64,000 nt of DNA. Origin: Azospirillum sp. TSH58 (GTDB lineage: Bacteria > Pseudomonadota > Alphaproteobacteria > Azospirillales > Azospirillaceae). Each line of letters starts with the position of its first letter. The stretch's first letter is position 1. The stretch covers positions 832,001-896,000 of the forward strand of contig NZ_CP022367.1 of NCBI RefSeq assembly GCF_003119115.1, read 5' to 3'. The notes under the pieces are model-generated. The model was given only the letters and a program-made list of their open reading frames with translations, was not told the DNA's origin and made no database searches. The position numbers and the translations under genes were made by a program. This document shows, in pieces, positions 25,363 to 34,605 of the stretch.

Positions 25363-25387
25363 GCCGACGCGTCCCAACCACTGCCTG

Positions 25388-26333
25388 TCACCTCGCATAC
25401 TCGTCGCGGATCCGGGGCTTGGACGGCTGGAGAGGCTGCAGGGCAACGCCACGCTGCCGCGCAACCCTTGCGATGACCGAGTAGGCGTGCCGGTGTTCGT
25501 TCCGGCGCCCCTCCTCGCCCGCCTCACGCGCTGTCCGTTCGGTTGCCCGCGCGGCCTCCAAGAAGTCGTCCTTGCTCATCGCGTTGAGCCGCGCCTCCAA
25601 GGCTTTGACGGCCTCGGTCGCGGCGCTGGTCAACCGGACGGCGCCCGCCACCACGCCCGATGGCCGCGGCTTCTCGCCGGTCATGGCCTCCAGCGGCTCC
25701 TGGATTGCCGGGGGTGGCTTCACGCCGCCCATGATGGGCGCCGCTTCCGCGTCGGGGTTCACCTTGTCGGGCTGCCCAGTCTGCTGGCCTTCCTCCTGCC
25801 GCGGGCTCCTGTTCAGCGCCTCACCGCGCGCTGGAGCATCATCGCGCCGGCTGGCGAGCGCAGAGGAAAGATCGCCCGGCTCCTTGCCATGACTGATGGC
25901 ATCCATCAGCAGACGCCACGCCGCCTTCGCCGGTTCGACCAGCCCGGCCTGCCGGGCAAGGAGCATCACCAATCGCCGGCCGTGGCGAACCAGTGTCTGA
26001 TATGCGCGCTTCCACCCCTGCGCTTCCAGTTCCGCCTGCTCGCGGCTGGCGCGCTCCCGCGCAAGCTCCGCATTCCGCCCTTCGATCGCCGTCGTGAGGA
26101 TCGCCAGAGCCGTGGGAACCCGCTCGGCAGCGGCACCGCGGAGGTGCACACCGTGTCTGATATGCGCGCTTCCACCCCTGCGCTTCCAGTTCCGCCTGCT
26201 CGCGGCTGGCGCGCTCCCGCGCAAGCTCCGCATTCCGCCCTTCGATCGCCGTCGTGAGGATCGCCAGAGCCGTGGGAACCCGCTCGGCAGCGGCACCGCG
26301 GAGGTGCACACCAAGCGCCCGCACCGGCGCGTC
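25388..26333 (-). pseudogene. relaxase C-terminal coiled-coil part, cut off and frameshifted
   Basis: The displaced 3' end of the relaxase gene. It contains a helical region (AIEGRNAELARERASREQAE, then AGLVEPAKAAWRLLMDA) and a basic tail ending IRDEYAR. It is separated from the 5' part by an IS256-family element and then broken again by a 160-bp tandem duplication, which shifts the frame. Deleting the IS with one 8-bp target copy and one 160-bp copy joins the pieces into exactly 918 codons with no internal stop, which is strong evidence that they were one gene. Confidence 0.85.
25993..26312. repeat. 160-bp perfect tandem duplication
   Basis: Bases 25993-26152 and 26153-26312 are identical. 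As 160 is not a multiple of three, the duplication breaks the relaxase C-terminal frame. It ends 13 bases from the IS256-family target duplication. Confidence 0.97.
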
Positions 26334-27764
26334 GGTCGTGTCCCGAGGCGTGGTGTAGGAGCCGGGGCGCTCATCTGGTCTCCGGCGTGTCTGGCCGGGA
26401 CAGTCACGCGGTCGCAGCGGGCAACGTGAGGGCGAGATCATCGCGCAAGGGGGCGATGGTTTCCAGGGTCATGTAGCGTGCCCGCTGCACCGCCCATTCG
26501 TCGTTCTGTTCGAGCAGGATGGCGCCGATGAGCCGGGTGATCGCCGCCTCGTTGGGGAAGATGCCCACCACCTCGGTGCGCCGCTTGATCTCGCCGTTCA
26601 GCCGCTCCAGCGGGTTCGTGCTGTGGATCTTGGCGCGGTGCTCCTTGGGAAAGGTCATGAAGGCCAGCACGTCCTCCTCGGCCTCGTCGAGCAGGGTGGC
26701 CAACTTGGGCAGCTTGGGGCGGACCTGATCGGCCACCTGGCGCCACTGCGCCTTGGCGGCGCCGGCGTCATCCTGGGCGAACGCGGTGGCGATGAAGGCC
26801 GACACCACGCGCCGGCCGCTCCGCCCGGCATGCGCCAGGGCGTTGCGCATGAAGTGCACCCGACAGCGCTGCCACGTGGCGCGGAACACCTTGGACACGG
26901 CGGCCTTGATGCTTTCGTGGGCGTCGGAGATCACCAGCTTCACCCCGGCCAAGCCGCGGCGCTTGAGCTTGCGCAGGAACTCGATCCAGAAGGTCTCGGC
27001 TTCCGAGGCGCCGATGTCCATGCCCAGCACCTCGCGCCGGCCGTCGGTGTTCACGGCCACCGCGATGGTGACCGCCACCGAGACGATGCGCCCGTTCTGG
27101 CGAACCTTCACGTAGGTGGCGTCGATCCACAGGTACGGCCAATCGCCTTCGATGGGACGCTCCAGGAAGGTCTTCACCCGCTCGTCGATCTCCTCGCACA
27201 GCCGGCTGACCTGGCTCTTGGAGATGCCGCTCATGCCGAGCGCCTTCACCAGATCATCCACCGAGCGCGTCGAGATGCCGTGGACGTAGGCTTCCTGGAT
27301 CACGGCGGTCAGCGCCTTCTCGGCCATGCGGCGCGGCTCCAGGAAGCCGGGGAAGTAGCTGCCCTTGCGCAGCTTGGGGATGCGCAGCTCGACGGTGCCG
27401 GCTCGGGTCTCCCAATCACGCTCGCGGTAGCCGTTGCGCTGAACCAGCCGCTCGGCGGAGCGCTCACCGTGGGCGGCGCCGGTCAGGCCTTGCACCTCCA
27501 GTTCCATCAGCCGCTCGGCCGCGAAGCCGATCATCTCGCGCAAGACGTCAGCGTCAGGGCTCTTCTCCAGCAGCGCGCGAAGCGCCATCATCTCGTCGGT
27601 CATCGTGGTCACCCTTCGGTCGGGTTGAGGTGTGGTGACCAGACTCTACCGAAGACCCACGATGACCGCCCCGCTGTGGAAAACCGGCCCGCCTACGCCA
27701 GCTCTGGGGGCGCTTCGGCGGGCCGGCTCCCCACAGCTCCTACACCACGTTCAGGGACGTGACC
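26334..27764 (-). mobile_element. IS256-family insertion sequence
   Basis: A 1431-bp IS with 29-bp terminal inverted repeats (both begin GGTC..GTCCC and end CGTGGTGTAGGAGC; 23 of 29 match). It is flanked by an 8-bp direct repeat GGCGCGTC (26326-26333 and 27765-27772), the usual target size for IS256. It is inserted in the relaxase gene. Confidence 0.92.
26404..27612 (-). CDS. IS256-family (mutator type) transposase
   Basis: A complete 402-residue DDE transposase. The mutator-type signatures are clear: LWIDATYVKVRQ (first Asp), LVISDAHESIKAAV (second Asp), the WQRCRVHFMRNALAH motif, and the C-terminal INxLERLNGEIKRR-like stretch (STNPLERLNGEIKRRTE) with the catalytic Glu. The length is typical. 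It starts MTTMTDEMMALRAL and fills the IS. There is no damage, so it is likely still active. Confidence 0.95.
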   Translation of the reverse strand: MTTMTDEMMALRALLEKSPDADVLREMIGFAAERLMELEVQGLTGAAHGERSAERLVQRNGYRERDWETRAGTVELRIPKLRKGSYFPGFLEPRRMAEKALTAVIQEAYVHGISTRSVDDLVKALGMSGISKSQVSRLCEEIDERVKTFLERPIEGDWPYLWIDATYVKVRQNGRIVSVAVTIAVAVNTDGRREVLGMDIGASEAETFWIEFLRKLKRRGLAGVKLVISDAHESIKAAVSKVFRATWQRCRVHFMRNALAHAGRSGRRVVSAFIATAFAQDDAGAAKAQWRQVADQVRPKLPKLATLLDEAEEDVLAFMTFPKEHRAKIHSTNPLERLNGEIKRRTEVVGIFPNEAAITRLIGAILLEQNDEWAVQRARYMTLETIAPLRDDLALTLPAATA

Positions 27765-27772
27765 GGCGCGTC

Positions 27773-29740
27773 CAACAGGGTGGCCACCTCGTCCAGTTCC
27801 CGGTCACGGTTCGCCTGCGCAATCGCCCGTAGCTGGGCGCCGGGTTCGCCGGGCAGGACCTCCGGCGTCAGCCCCGCTGACCGCGCCGCCTCCTCCACGG
27901 CGTCGGACTGTCGGCTGGCAGCCTGCAACCGCTTGCGCAGCTCAAGCGCCAACTGTTCGTCGGCAGCGTCGGTGTCGATTGTCTGGCGCACGAGGCGAAG
28001 TGCCTCTTCGGCACGGTGACGCCCTTGCCGGTCTTCGTCGGCCTGCCGGGCAGCCGCCGCTCCGGTGATGGTCGCAGACTCGGCGCTGCGCTTCGCCTCG
28101 GTCAGTTGCTGCCGCAGTGAAGTCCCTTCCGCGCGCAGGGCACCACAGTCCGCTTCCGTTGCCCGCCGCTTCTCCTGCTCCAGCACCAGAGCGGTCTTCG
28201 TACGTGCCAAGTCCCTGGTGAGTTCCTCGGCGCGCATCTCCGCCGACGCACGCGCCTGCTGCTCACGCGTCAGCGCGCCGCGCGATCTCTCGTACGCGGT
28301 CGCCATGGCGCCGCGGGCGACGGTGACGATGCCGTCGGCCAGAGACACCGCGGCATCCGGCTGCGCCTGCCCGGTCGCCGCAGCGATGGTCGCAACGCTC
28401 CGCGTGGCAGCGTCCAGTTCCTCCCTCAGCCGCGCCGCCTCCATCGTCGGTTCCGGCGCCGTCGACATCCTGTCACTTGCCCCAGGACCGGCGGTCCCGA
28501 CGGTCCCCGGTTCGGGCGCACGCACTTTCCGTTCCGCGTCGCGGGTCTCCAGGTAGTCGAGCACCATCGCGTGTATCCCGCTCCACAAGGCGCGGTCATG
28601 CCAGTCAACGACCACACCGGAAGGAGCTTCGACCCTCACCATCCCACCCGTTTCCCGGCTGAAGCGAACCCCTTGCGCTTCCAGTTCCTCGATCCGGACA
28701 ATGGCCCGAGCCAGACGCACCGATTTTTTGTCGGGCGCTGCGCGTCTGGACTTTTCGAGTTCCGCCACGATGGCATTGAATTCATGAGGCATGACGTCCA
28801 CTCCTCCAAAATCCAGAGCGCGCCCCTCGACGACCGGGTGATAGGCCGGACCGAGCGGCACCTGGGAAAGCGGTTCATGGTGCGGCCCGACGGCGCCGAG
28901 GTCCTGCTGTTGACGGTGGCGATGCCACTTCGACCGCTGATTTACGCGATGGGTCGCCCCGGCCTCGGCCAAGGCCTGGTTGCACAGGTGCTCCCACAGC
29001 TTGCGGCTTCCGATCAGAAGGGCCTTCCGCGACAGGTCGCGGTCCTTCGGGCCGAGGGCGCCGTCGACGAGCGGGCGCGTCGTCGCCAGAACGTGCGCGT
29101 GCGGCTGGTAGACGACGAGGCGCCCATCGGGCAACTCCAGGGCGTGGGGGCCGTCCACCGGGGGAGTGCTGGGGACACGGGCCACCGGGATCACCGGCCA
29201 CCCGAGATCGACCGTGTTCGCCAGCCTCTCGGCGGCGGCCGGCACCCTGGGGTCCAGGGGGCGCCCATACAGATGGATCGCAATGTCGGCGATCAGGTTG
29301 CGTGATCCGAGGTGCTCATCAACGAAGCGCTCCACCGACCGGATCGACATCGCGATGGGGATCTCCCGGCTGAGCGACAGCGTGTATTGCAGCGCCAGCG
29401 TCGCGTCACGGCGCCGTTCGCTGAGTTCCACCCTGGTCCACAAGGTTTGACGGTCGGCGCACCAAGCGGGCGCGCCCGCGGGCACGCGGATGTCGGTGTG
29501 GTGAACGCCCGACTTGCCCGTGAAGTCCGCAACCGCCGACACAGGATCCTGCCCCTTCGCCGCCCACGCCTCCCGCAGGTCGGCGCCGATGGTCAGACCG
29601 ACCCCAGCTTGGTAAGCGGCCGCTGCGATGACGGTGCGGAACCGTCCACCGGATTGATAAGCCGCCGAGGCCCCGGCCTTCGCGCCGGCGCCGCGGGAGA
29701 GCATGCTCTGTTCAATGCGAAAGTATCCCAGGTCCGCCAC
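27773..29740 (-). pseudogene. MobQ (MobA/MobL) relaxase, 5' part, cut by IS256-family element
   Basis: The N-terminal ~656 residues of a plasmid-type relaxase, which nicks oriT and pilots the strand during conjugation. Start GTG (VADLGYFRIEQ follows). The nicking domain has the MobA/MobL features: an AAYQSGGRF/AAAAYQAG region, the MSIRSVERFVDEHL helix, and the metal-binding triad QPHAHVLATTRPL (HxH). A long coiled coil follows (AEMRAEELTRDLARTKTALV). The frame runs into the IS and stops at 27740, adding about ten foreign residues; the truncated product keeps the whole catalytic domain and may still nick. The candidate oriT lies 57 bases upstream. Confidence 0.88.
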
Positions 29741-29796
29741 GGCATCGGCACCTCCACGCCGTCGTCGATCCGGCAACCGGCCCTGGCCGGCCCCGG

Positions 29797-29835
29797 AGGC
29801 GTTGCGGCCCGCCGCAACGCCTAACTGCACACTTC
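29797..29835. other. candidate oriT (MobQ type)
   Basis: A perfect 11-bp inverted repeat (AGGCGTTGCGG-CCCG-CCGCAACGCCT) is followed at once by TAACTGCACACTTC. RSF1010/R1162-type MobQ origins have this same layout: an inverted repeat next to a core like TAAGTGCGCCCT, nicked inside it. It sits just upstream of the relaxase gene. The similarity of the core is partial, so the call is a strong inference rather than a match. Confidence 0.6.
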
Positions 29836-30223
29836 ATCGCTCGAGGCTGCCCGTGGCGAGGGCCGGAGGTCCGACGCCCGGGCAGCCTGGCTCGGAAGGA
29901 AGCCTATGGAGGGTTCCGCCCCGCCGCATCGGGCGCCGGGCAATTTTTTGGGTGTTGTTCTGCATTGGCCCCGGCAATCCCAGGGACATGCGCCGTACCC
30001 AGGCTCGGAACCGAGCTGTGGTCATCCGATCATCGAGGGGCACCACCAGCGACCCCTGTGGATCGTCCTGGTACATCACGCCGTTGAGAGTGGAAAGCGG
30101 CTCGGCGCGATCTGACGGAATGAGCCGCCGCAGGAGCGTGGAAGCGAAAGCCGTCCCGACATTCCCAACCAGAATTTGCCTCACCCGACGCTTTGGCCTC
30201 GACGACGGCAGGCGTGTGTTCAT
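29834..30223 (-). CDS. possible hypothetical protein beside oriT
   Basis: A 129-residue basic ORF (MNTRLPSSRPKRRVRQILVG at the start, then a middle with LNGVMYQDDPQGSLVVPLDD). The middle reads as plausible protein, while the C-terminal third does not. It ends inside the proposed oriT. It is divergent from kfrA. No family is recognised; a small auxiliary mobilisation protein is conceivable. Confidence 0.35.
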   Translation of the reverse strand: MNTRLPSSRPKRRVRQILVGNVGTAFASTLLRRLIPSDRAEPLSTLNGVMYQDDPQGSLVVPLDDRMTTARFRAWVRRMSLGLPGPMQNNTQKIARRPMRRGGTLHRLPSEPGCPGVGPPALATGSLER

Positions 30224-30360
30224 CCGGGTAGCGGGTAGCGGGTAGGCAGGCGTTCGGCGGAGACCGTTTGCGATTCCGCAATGCCCCTTCCCCGGCCAGA
30301 AAAAAATGGCAGATCACGGGTACGCTGACGCCATGGCGTCGCCATCTGCGAGGTTTGTAA
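30224..30360. promoter_or_regulatory. kfrA promoter region
   Basis: A short region ahead of kfrA, with an A-rich run (AGAAAAAAATGG) and GAGG before the start. It contains a small GGGTAGC direct repeat (30228-30242). KfrA-type proteins commonly autoregulate, so an operator is expected here. Confidence 0.35.
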
Positions 30361-31239
30361 ATGTCTTCCCAGAAGAGCGATCCCACGCTCTACGCGGTAA
30401 TCCGAACTGCCGTGATTACGTTGGTTAGCCGCAAGATCTCCCCGACATACGACGACGTCCGTGCTCAGATCGGCGGCGGCTCTTACCGGGACATCGGCCG
30501 CGAAATCCGGGCGTTGAAGGCACAGGAACCTGATCTTTTCGTCGTCGATGAACCCACGACGAGTCCCGCAGATGTAGAACCGCCCGAGAGTGGGTCCGAA
30601 GTACGAAACCGGACGGCTGAAGCCCATTTCCGTCAAGCCGTTGAACAAGCGTTGAAGGCCTTCTTCATTGCGACCGAAGCGGCCCGGTCCGAAGAGAGGC
30701 GGTCCAGCGCCCAGCGGCAGCCCCTGGCATTGGAGGGCGTTCAGCGTTCACTCGCTGCCAGTCAGGAACGGCAGAACGGCCTCACCATGCGACTCGCGAC
30801 CGCAGAGAAGGAGTACGAGAAACTTCTTGCGGATTTTGACACTGCCGTCGAGGAGCAGGAGCGGCTCCGGATCGAGCTTGCGGACAGCGAAGCCAAAATC
30901 CTGGCGTTGGAGGAGGCCGTCGAGGACGGTAGGCGTCGGGAAGCTGAGGCACAGACCGAGCGACAGGAGATGCGCCGTCAATTGGAACAGTTCACAGCCG
31001 AGCGTCACGAGTCTCTGTTGGAGCAGATCCGTGCAGACGTGGCCGCCAGAGCTCACTTCGATCAGGCGCTTCAGGATACCCGGGAGGAGATGGCCCGCCT
31101 CCAGGAGCAGGTGGAAGTCTTGAAAACGTCAGTTGCGCCTTCCGCGCAGTCGAGTCCTCGACCGGCGGCGCGGAAGATGCTGCCCGCCGATCAGCCTGGC
31201 CTGGGTCTTGCGGAGGCCGCTGTGTCGGGCGGCGCCTGA
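30361..31239 (+). CDS. KfrA-like DNA-binding coiled-coil protein
   Basis: A 292-residue protein with an N-terminal DNA-binding domain (about 8-60, SPTYDDVRAQIGGGSYRDIG) followed by an alpha-helical coiled coil (about 85-255, rich in E, R, A, Q: LATAEKEYEKLLADFDTAVE). This matches the plan of KfrA, a plasmid partition/scaffold protein and autorepressor, though this protein is somewhat short for the family. It is divergent from the relaxase genes and is the only plasmid-maintenance-like gene on the island. An IS begins 16 bases after its stop codon. Confidence 0.75.
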   Translation: MSSQKSDPTLYAVIRTAVITLVSRKISPTYDDVRAQIGGGSYRDIGREIRALKAQEPDLFVVDEPTTSPADVEPPESGSEVRNRTAEAHFRQAVEQALKAFFIATEAARSEERRSSAQRQPLALEGVQRSLAASQERQNGLTMRLATAEKEYEKLLADFDTAVEEQERLRIELADSEAKILALEEAVEDGRRREAEAQTERQEMRRQLEQFTAERHESLLEQIRADVAARAHFDQALQDTREEMARLQEQVEVLKTSVAPSAQSSPRPAARKMLPADQPGLGLAEAAVSGGA

Positions 31240-31255
31240 GCCAGACGTTCTGTAA

Positions 31256-32107
31256 GAGTGCGTAACAAAACCGGCCGGGAACGGTTGGTAGGGGCATGGC
31301 AGCCCCTCTTGTTTGCGACGCCTTGTGGGCGATCATCGAACCGCTGATCCCGCCGGAGCCGCCCAAGCCGAAAGGCGGACGGCCCCGGTTGGACGATCGT
31401 GCGGCGCTGACCGGCATCCTGTTCGTGCTGCGCACGGGCATCCCTTGGGAGCTTCTGCCGGTGGAGATGGGCTGCGGCTCGGGGATGACCTGCTGGCGGC
31501 GTCTGCACGAGTGGCATCGGGCTGGGGTGTGGGAACGGCTGCATCGCGTGCTGCTCGACCGGCTCGGCTATGCCAACGCCATCAACTGGGATCGTGCGGC
31601 GGTGGACAGCGCCAGCGTTCCAGCAAAAAGGGGGGCGAGGAGACCGGCCCGAACCCGACGGATCGCGGCAAGCCGGGCTCCAAGCGTCACATCCTCGTCG
31701 AAGCCAATGGCATCCCCCTCGCCCTGAAGATCTCGCCGGCCAACCGGCACGACAGCAAGCTGCTGGAGACGCTGGTCGATGCCGTGCCGGCGATCCGCCA
31801 GTGTGCGGGCCGGCCACGGCGTCGCCCGGCCAAGCTTCACGCCGACAAGGGCTACGACTTCGCCCACTGCCGGAGGGCGCTGCGCCAACGAGCGATCATT
31901 CCGCGGATCGCCCGGCGTGGCGTCGAGAGCAGCGAGCGTCTGGGCCGACACCGATGGGTGGTCGAGCGTACGCTCGCCTGGTTCGCCCGCTTCCGCCGCA
32001 TCGCCGTCCGCTACGAACGGCGCGCCGACATCTTCACCGCCTTTCACCACATCGCCGCCAGCCTCATCTGCTGGCGCTTCGTCCAAAGATGGTTCTGTTA
32101 GGCGTTC
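31256..32107 (+). mobile_element. IS5-family insertion sequence, copy B
   Basis: An 852-bp IS of a different type from copy A. The terminal inverted repeats GAGTGCGTAACAAAACC and (opposite end) GAACGCCTAACAGAACC match at 13 of 17. It is flanked by a 3-bp TAA duplication (31253-31255, 32108-32110), as in TNA-targeting IS5 groups. It lies between the convergent kfrA and DUF2357-nuclease genes and seems to disrupt neither. Confidence 0.88.
31296..32101 (+). CDS. IS5-family transposase, two frames with probable programmed frameshift
   Basis: A DDE transposase in two overlapping frames. The first (31296-31727) has the N-terminal domain (LDDRAALTGILFVLRTG) and the first catalytic Asp in WDRAAVDSASV; the second (frame ending 32101) carries KPGSKRHILVEANG, LHADKGYDFAHCR (second Asp) and RWVVERTLAWFARFRRI (Glu). 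A run of AAAAAGGGGGG at about 31624 lies exactly at the switch and is the expected slippage site. The combined product is about 265 residues and appears complete. Confidence 0.88.
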
Positions 32108-32154
32108 TAAAACGTCCCAGTCGGGCGGTCTGCCCAACGGCTCCAAAGGCGCTC

Positions 32155-33792
32155 TCACATGGATGGTTCGACGGCGCTTTCCTGCGAACCCATCACACAG
32201 CTGCAGTGAACGCGCAGGCAGGACGCCAAGCCATCTCCATCAGTACCGCTCAATACGGCGCCGAAGGCGTGCTCCGCAACGTAATCGGCTGTGGCATAGG
32301 CGGAGGCGTCCTGGTCCAGCGCAGGGACGATGATGAACGCGGCATGGGCTCTGCGGTCGCGATGGCGCAGGGCATCTCGGTAGACGTGCAGATCACGCAG
32401 CGCGTCATGCACGGCGGCGCGGCTGGCGCGGTATTTGGCGTCGAGAATTACCCACCCGTGGCAGTCGCCGTCCGTCTCGAACACGATGACGTAGTCGGGA
32501 CGGAGTTCCCCGCTCAGGCTGCGCCACATGTTGGGCTTGCCGGAATGCGCCCGGAACGTCTGCTGGTACAGCAGCCGCACGGACTCGGCCGGCTGCCCAT
32601 CCCGCTGCCATTCAACAGCGGCATGAGGTTTCTCCTCGTGCACATCGCCAGCCGGTTCGGACCAGCGCGCCGTCCAACCCGGGCCGAGCGCCGCCTGCAC
32701 CGCGTCGGCCAACCTGTAGAAGACCACCGACTCGTACAGGTCGTAGGTCCGCTTTACGCTGGCCTCCAGCGCAGACTCAACATCGAGCTGCAGGCCGGCG
32801 CCGAGCAGCCGGTGCGCCAGACGCTGGACCGCGGCCGCGGCGGGCAGGTCCGCCAGCGCCTGCAAGGCGCCCTCCCGTGCCGGTTCGGGCGGCGACTGTC
32901 GGAAGGCAGGGGCGGACAATGCGTCGGCCAGCGCGGCGCGATGCTGACGGCATTGCTCAGCAACCCGCGCGGCATACCCACGAACAAACGGATCGATGCG
33001 CCAGTTGCCGCTGCCGGCCAATGTCTCGAACCGGCGCGCCGTGGCATCCACCATCTGGCGCACCCGCAAGAGCTGGAAGTGGAGATGGCGGGTGACCGGG
33101 TGGTCGTGGTTGGTCACGGTGATCGGCTGCTCCACGCTGGGCAGCACGGCCAGCTGCTCCCCGGTGCCCCGGTCACCTGGGCGCAGAGCCAGCAGGGTCC
33201 GCGCATGGTTGGCGAGCCAGCGTACCGTCTGGGTGTCGGGGCGCCGCGCCATGGACAGCGGCGCCAGGTCGCGCCGCCGCACCGCGATCGGCGGGTCGCG
33301 CAGGAAGCGGCGGAGGTGGCGCAGCATTTCCGGCATGAGCGCGTCCAGCACCGCCGGGAAGATCGCTGCCGCCGTCGGACCGGCGATGCGCCCACCCTGC
33401 TGCCCCGGCGACATGCCCCAGGGCAGGGCGGCGGAGCGCTCCGACAGCTCATTCAGCATGGCTGCGAAGGCTTCGATGCCAAGCTTCCCAGGGTGTGGCT
33501 GCACATCGAGGATCAGCCGGCGCCGACGCTCGCCCACGGCAACGTGCAGGCTCGTGCGTCCCGCCCAGCTGTCGATGACGAACTCGTAGGCGGCTTCCAC
33601 TTGCCCTTCCACCATGCCTAACCGGGCCGGTGCGAGGTCGTCGCCCCCCATATGGACCGTTGGCGCCTCCGCCGCCCTCACCCGCAGCTGCAGCCGGTCT
33701 CCCTCGGTGCAGGCAACGATGGCGTCCTCGTCCGGCGGGGTCGCGTCCTGCCAACCATTGCTCTTCCGGTACAGGGAAAGCGTGATGTCCAC
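32155..33792 (-). CDS. McrC-like protein: DUF2357 with PD-(D/E)XK nuclease
   Basis: About 545 residues. The N-terminal part is DUF2357-like (an all-beta and helical region around LHVAVGERRRRLILDVQ). The C-terminus has a restriction-nuclease fold with the catalytic motif RPDYVIVF...GWVILDAKYRAS (D...DxK). DUF2357 nucleases are the partners of McrB-type AAA+ GTPases in modification-dependent restriction. The start chosen is a GTG (VDITLSLYRK) adjacent to the stop of the upstream ATPase remnant, implying coupling. The nuclease looks intact, but its motor is broken (next entries), so restriction is probably lost. Confidence 0.8.
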   Translation of the reverse strand: MDITLSLYRKSNGWQDATPPDEDAIVACTEGDRLQLRVRAAEAPTVHMGGDDLAPARLGMVEGQVEAAYEFVIDSWAGRTSLHVAVGERRRRLILDVQPHPGKLGIEAFAAMLNELSERSAALPWGMSPGQQGGRIAGPTAAAIFPAVLDALMPEMLRHLRRFLRDPPIAVRRRDLAPLSMARRPDTQTVRWLANHARTLLALRPGDRGTGEQLAVLPSVEQPITVTNHDHPVTRHLHFQLLRVRQMVDATARRFETLAGSGNWRIDPFVRGYAARVAEQCRQHRAALADALSAPAFRQSPPEPAREGALQALADLPAAAAVQRLAHRLLGAGLQLDVESALEASVKRTYDLYESVVFYRLADAVQAALGPGWTARWSEPAGDVHEEKPHAAVEWQRDGQPAESVRLLYQQTFRAHSGKPNMWRSLSGELRPDYVIVFETDGDCHGWVILDAKYRASRAAVHDALRDLHVYRDALRHRDRRAHAAFIIVPALDQDASAYATADYVAEHAFGAVLSGTDGDGLASCLRVHCSCVMGSQESAVEPSM

Positions 33793-33793
33793 A

Positions 33794-34605
33794 TCAGCTC
33801 CAAAAGCGGACGACGCCCTGCGCCCGCAGCTGCTCGGCCATGCGGGCAAGCCGGTCGGCGGAGGTCTTCAGTGCGTGGGCGGAGCAAACGGCGCGAGCCT
33901 CCTCCAGCGCCTTCGGTAGGGCGCCGCCGCCGTCGCCGCGGATTTTCGGCAGCACCTTCGCCAGTACGGCCGCGTCCAGCGCCACCGCCGGGTCGGGGCC
34001 GGCGAAGGCTTGGCAGAAGGCCAGCACCTCGTCGCAGGCGCGGTAGCCGAAGTGCCGGCGCGCCGGGTAGAGTGCGGCGTAAAGCGCCTCCAGCGCATCG
34101 CCGACGCGGCCGACCAGTTCCGGGGCGGCACCCTTGGCGAGCGCCCGTTTGCGCCAGCCGGGCAAATCGACGTCCCAGAACTCGAAGGTAAAGGCGCGGT
34201 CGAGCACCTTGTCGGAGAAGGGGTGCGTCGTCTCGTCCATGTTCACTGTGCCGACGATCACCAGGTTGCGCGGCCAGGGAACGGTGGTCGGCACATTCTC
34301 CACTACGTCGCCGGCGGCGTGGATGGACAGGCGGGTGGACCGCCCCTCCATCGCCGACAGGAAGGGGGCGAAATAATGCTCGACGCGGGCGAGGTTCATC
34401 TCGTCCAGGCACAGGAAGAAGGGCTGGTCGCGCTGGCTGTCGGCGGCCATCAGGAAGCGCAGCGTCTCGGTTTCCTGGTAGGCCGGCGGGTTGGCGAGCG
34501 GGTTGACGAAACCCAGCAGCCCCGTCGGGTCGGTCCAGTCCGGCAGCACGGCGGTCTCCTGATAGTGCCGCTTCACCGGCAGCCCCAGGATGTCGCAGCA
34601 GGCCC
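33794..34605 (-). pseudogene. McrB-like AAA+ ATPase, C-terminal remnant lacking Walker A
   Basis: About 270 residues from the second half of an McrB-type AAA+ domain. It has WTDPTGLLGFVNPL, the Walker B FFLCLDEMNLARVEHYF, the sensor-1 region VIVGTVNMDETTHPF and an arginine-finger-like DKVLDRAFTFEF. The Walker A loop (GxxGxGKT), which should lie about 100 residues before Walker B, is missing. It sits in a different frame from the upstream N-terminal part, meeting it near 34600. A frame-changing internal deletion is the simplest explanation. Confidence 0.8.

Noticed and set aside
26316..26362. Homology of the relaxase C-terminus to DNA at the other IS end
   Set aside because: The similarity is explained by the terminal inverted repeats of the IS256-family element and its 8-bp target duplication.
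29797..29822. Simple terminator at the inverted repeat upstream of the relaxase
   Set aside because: No T-run follows and no gene ends there on the right strand; the adjoining nic-like core makes oriT the better reading, though it is not proven.
30361..31239. Replication initiator or partition ATPase on the island
   Set aside because: Only a KfrA-like protein is present; no RepA/RepC or ParA-type motif was seen, so an autonomous plasmid is not supported.
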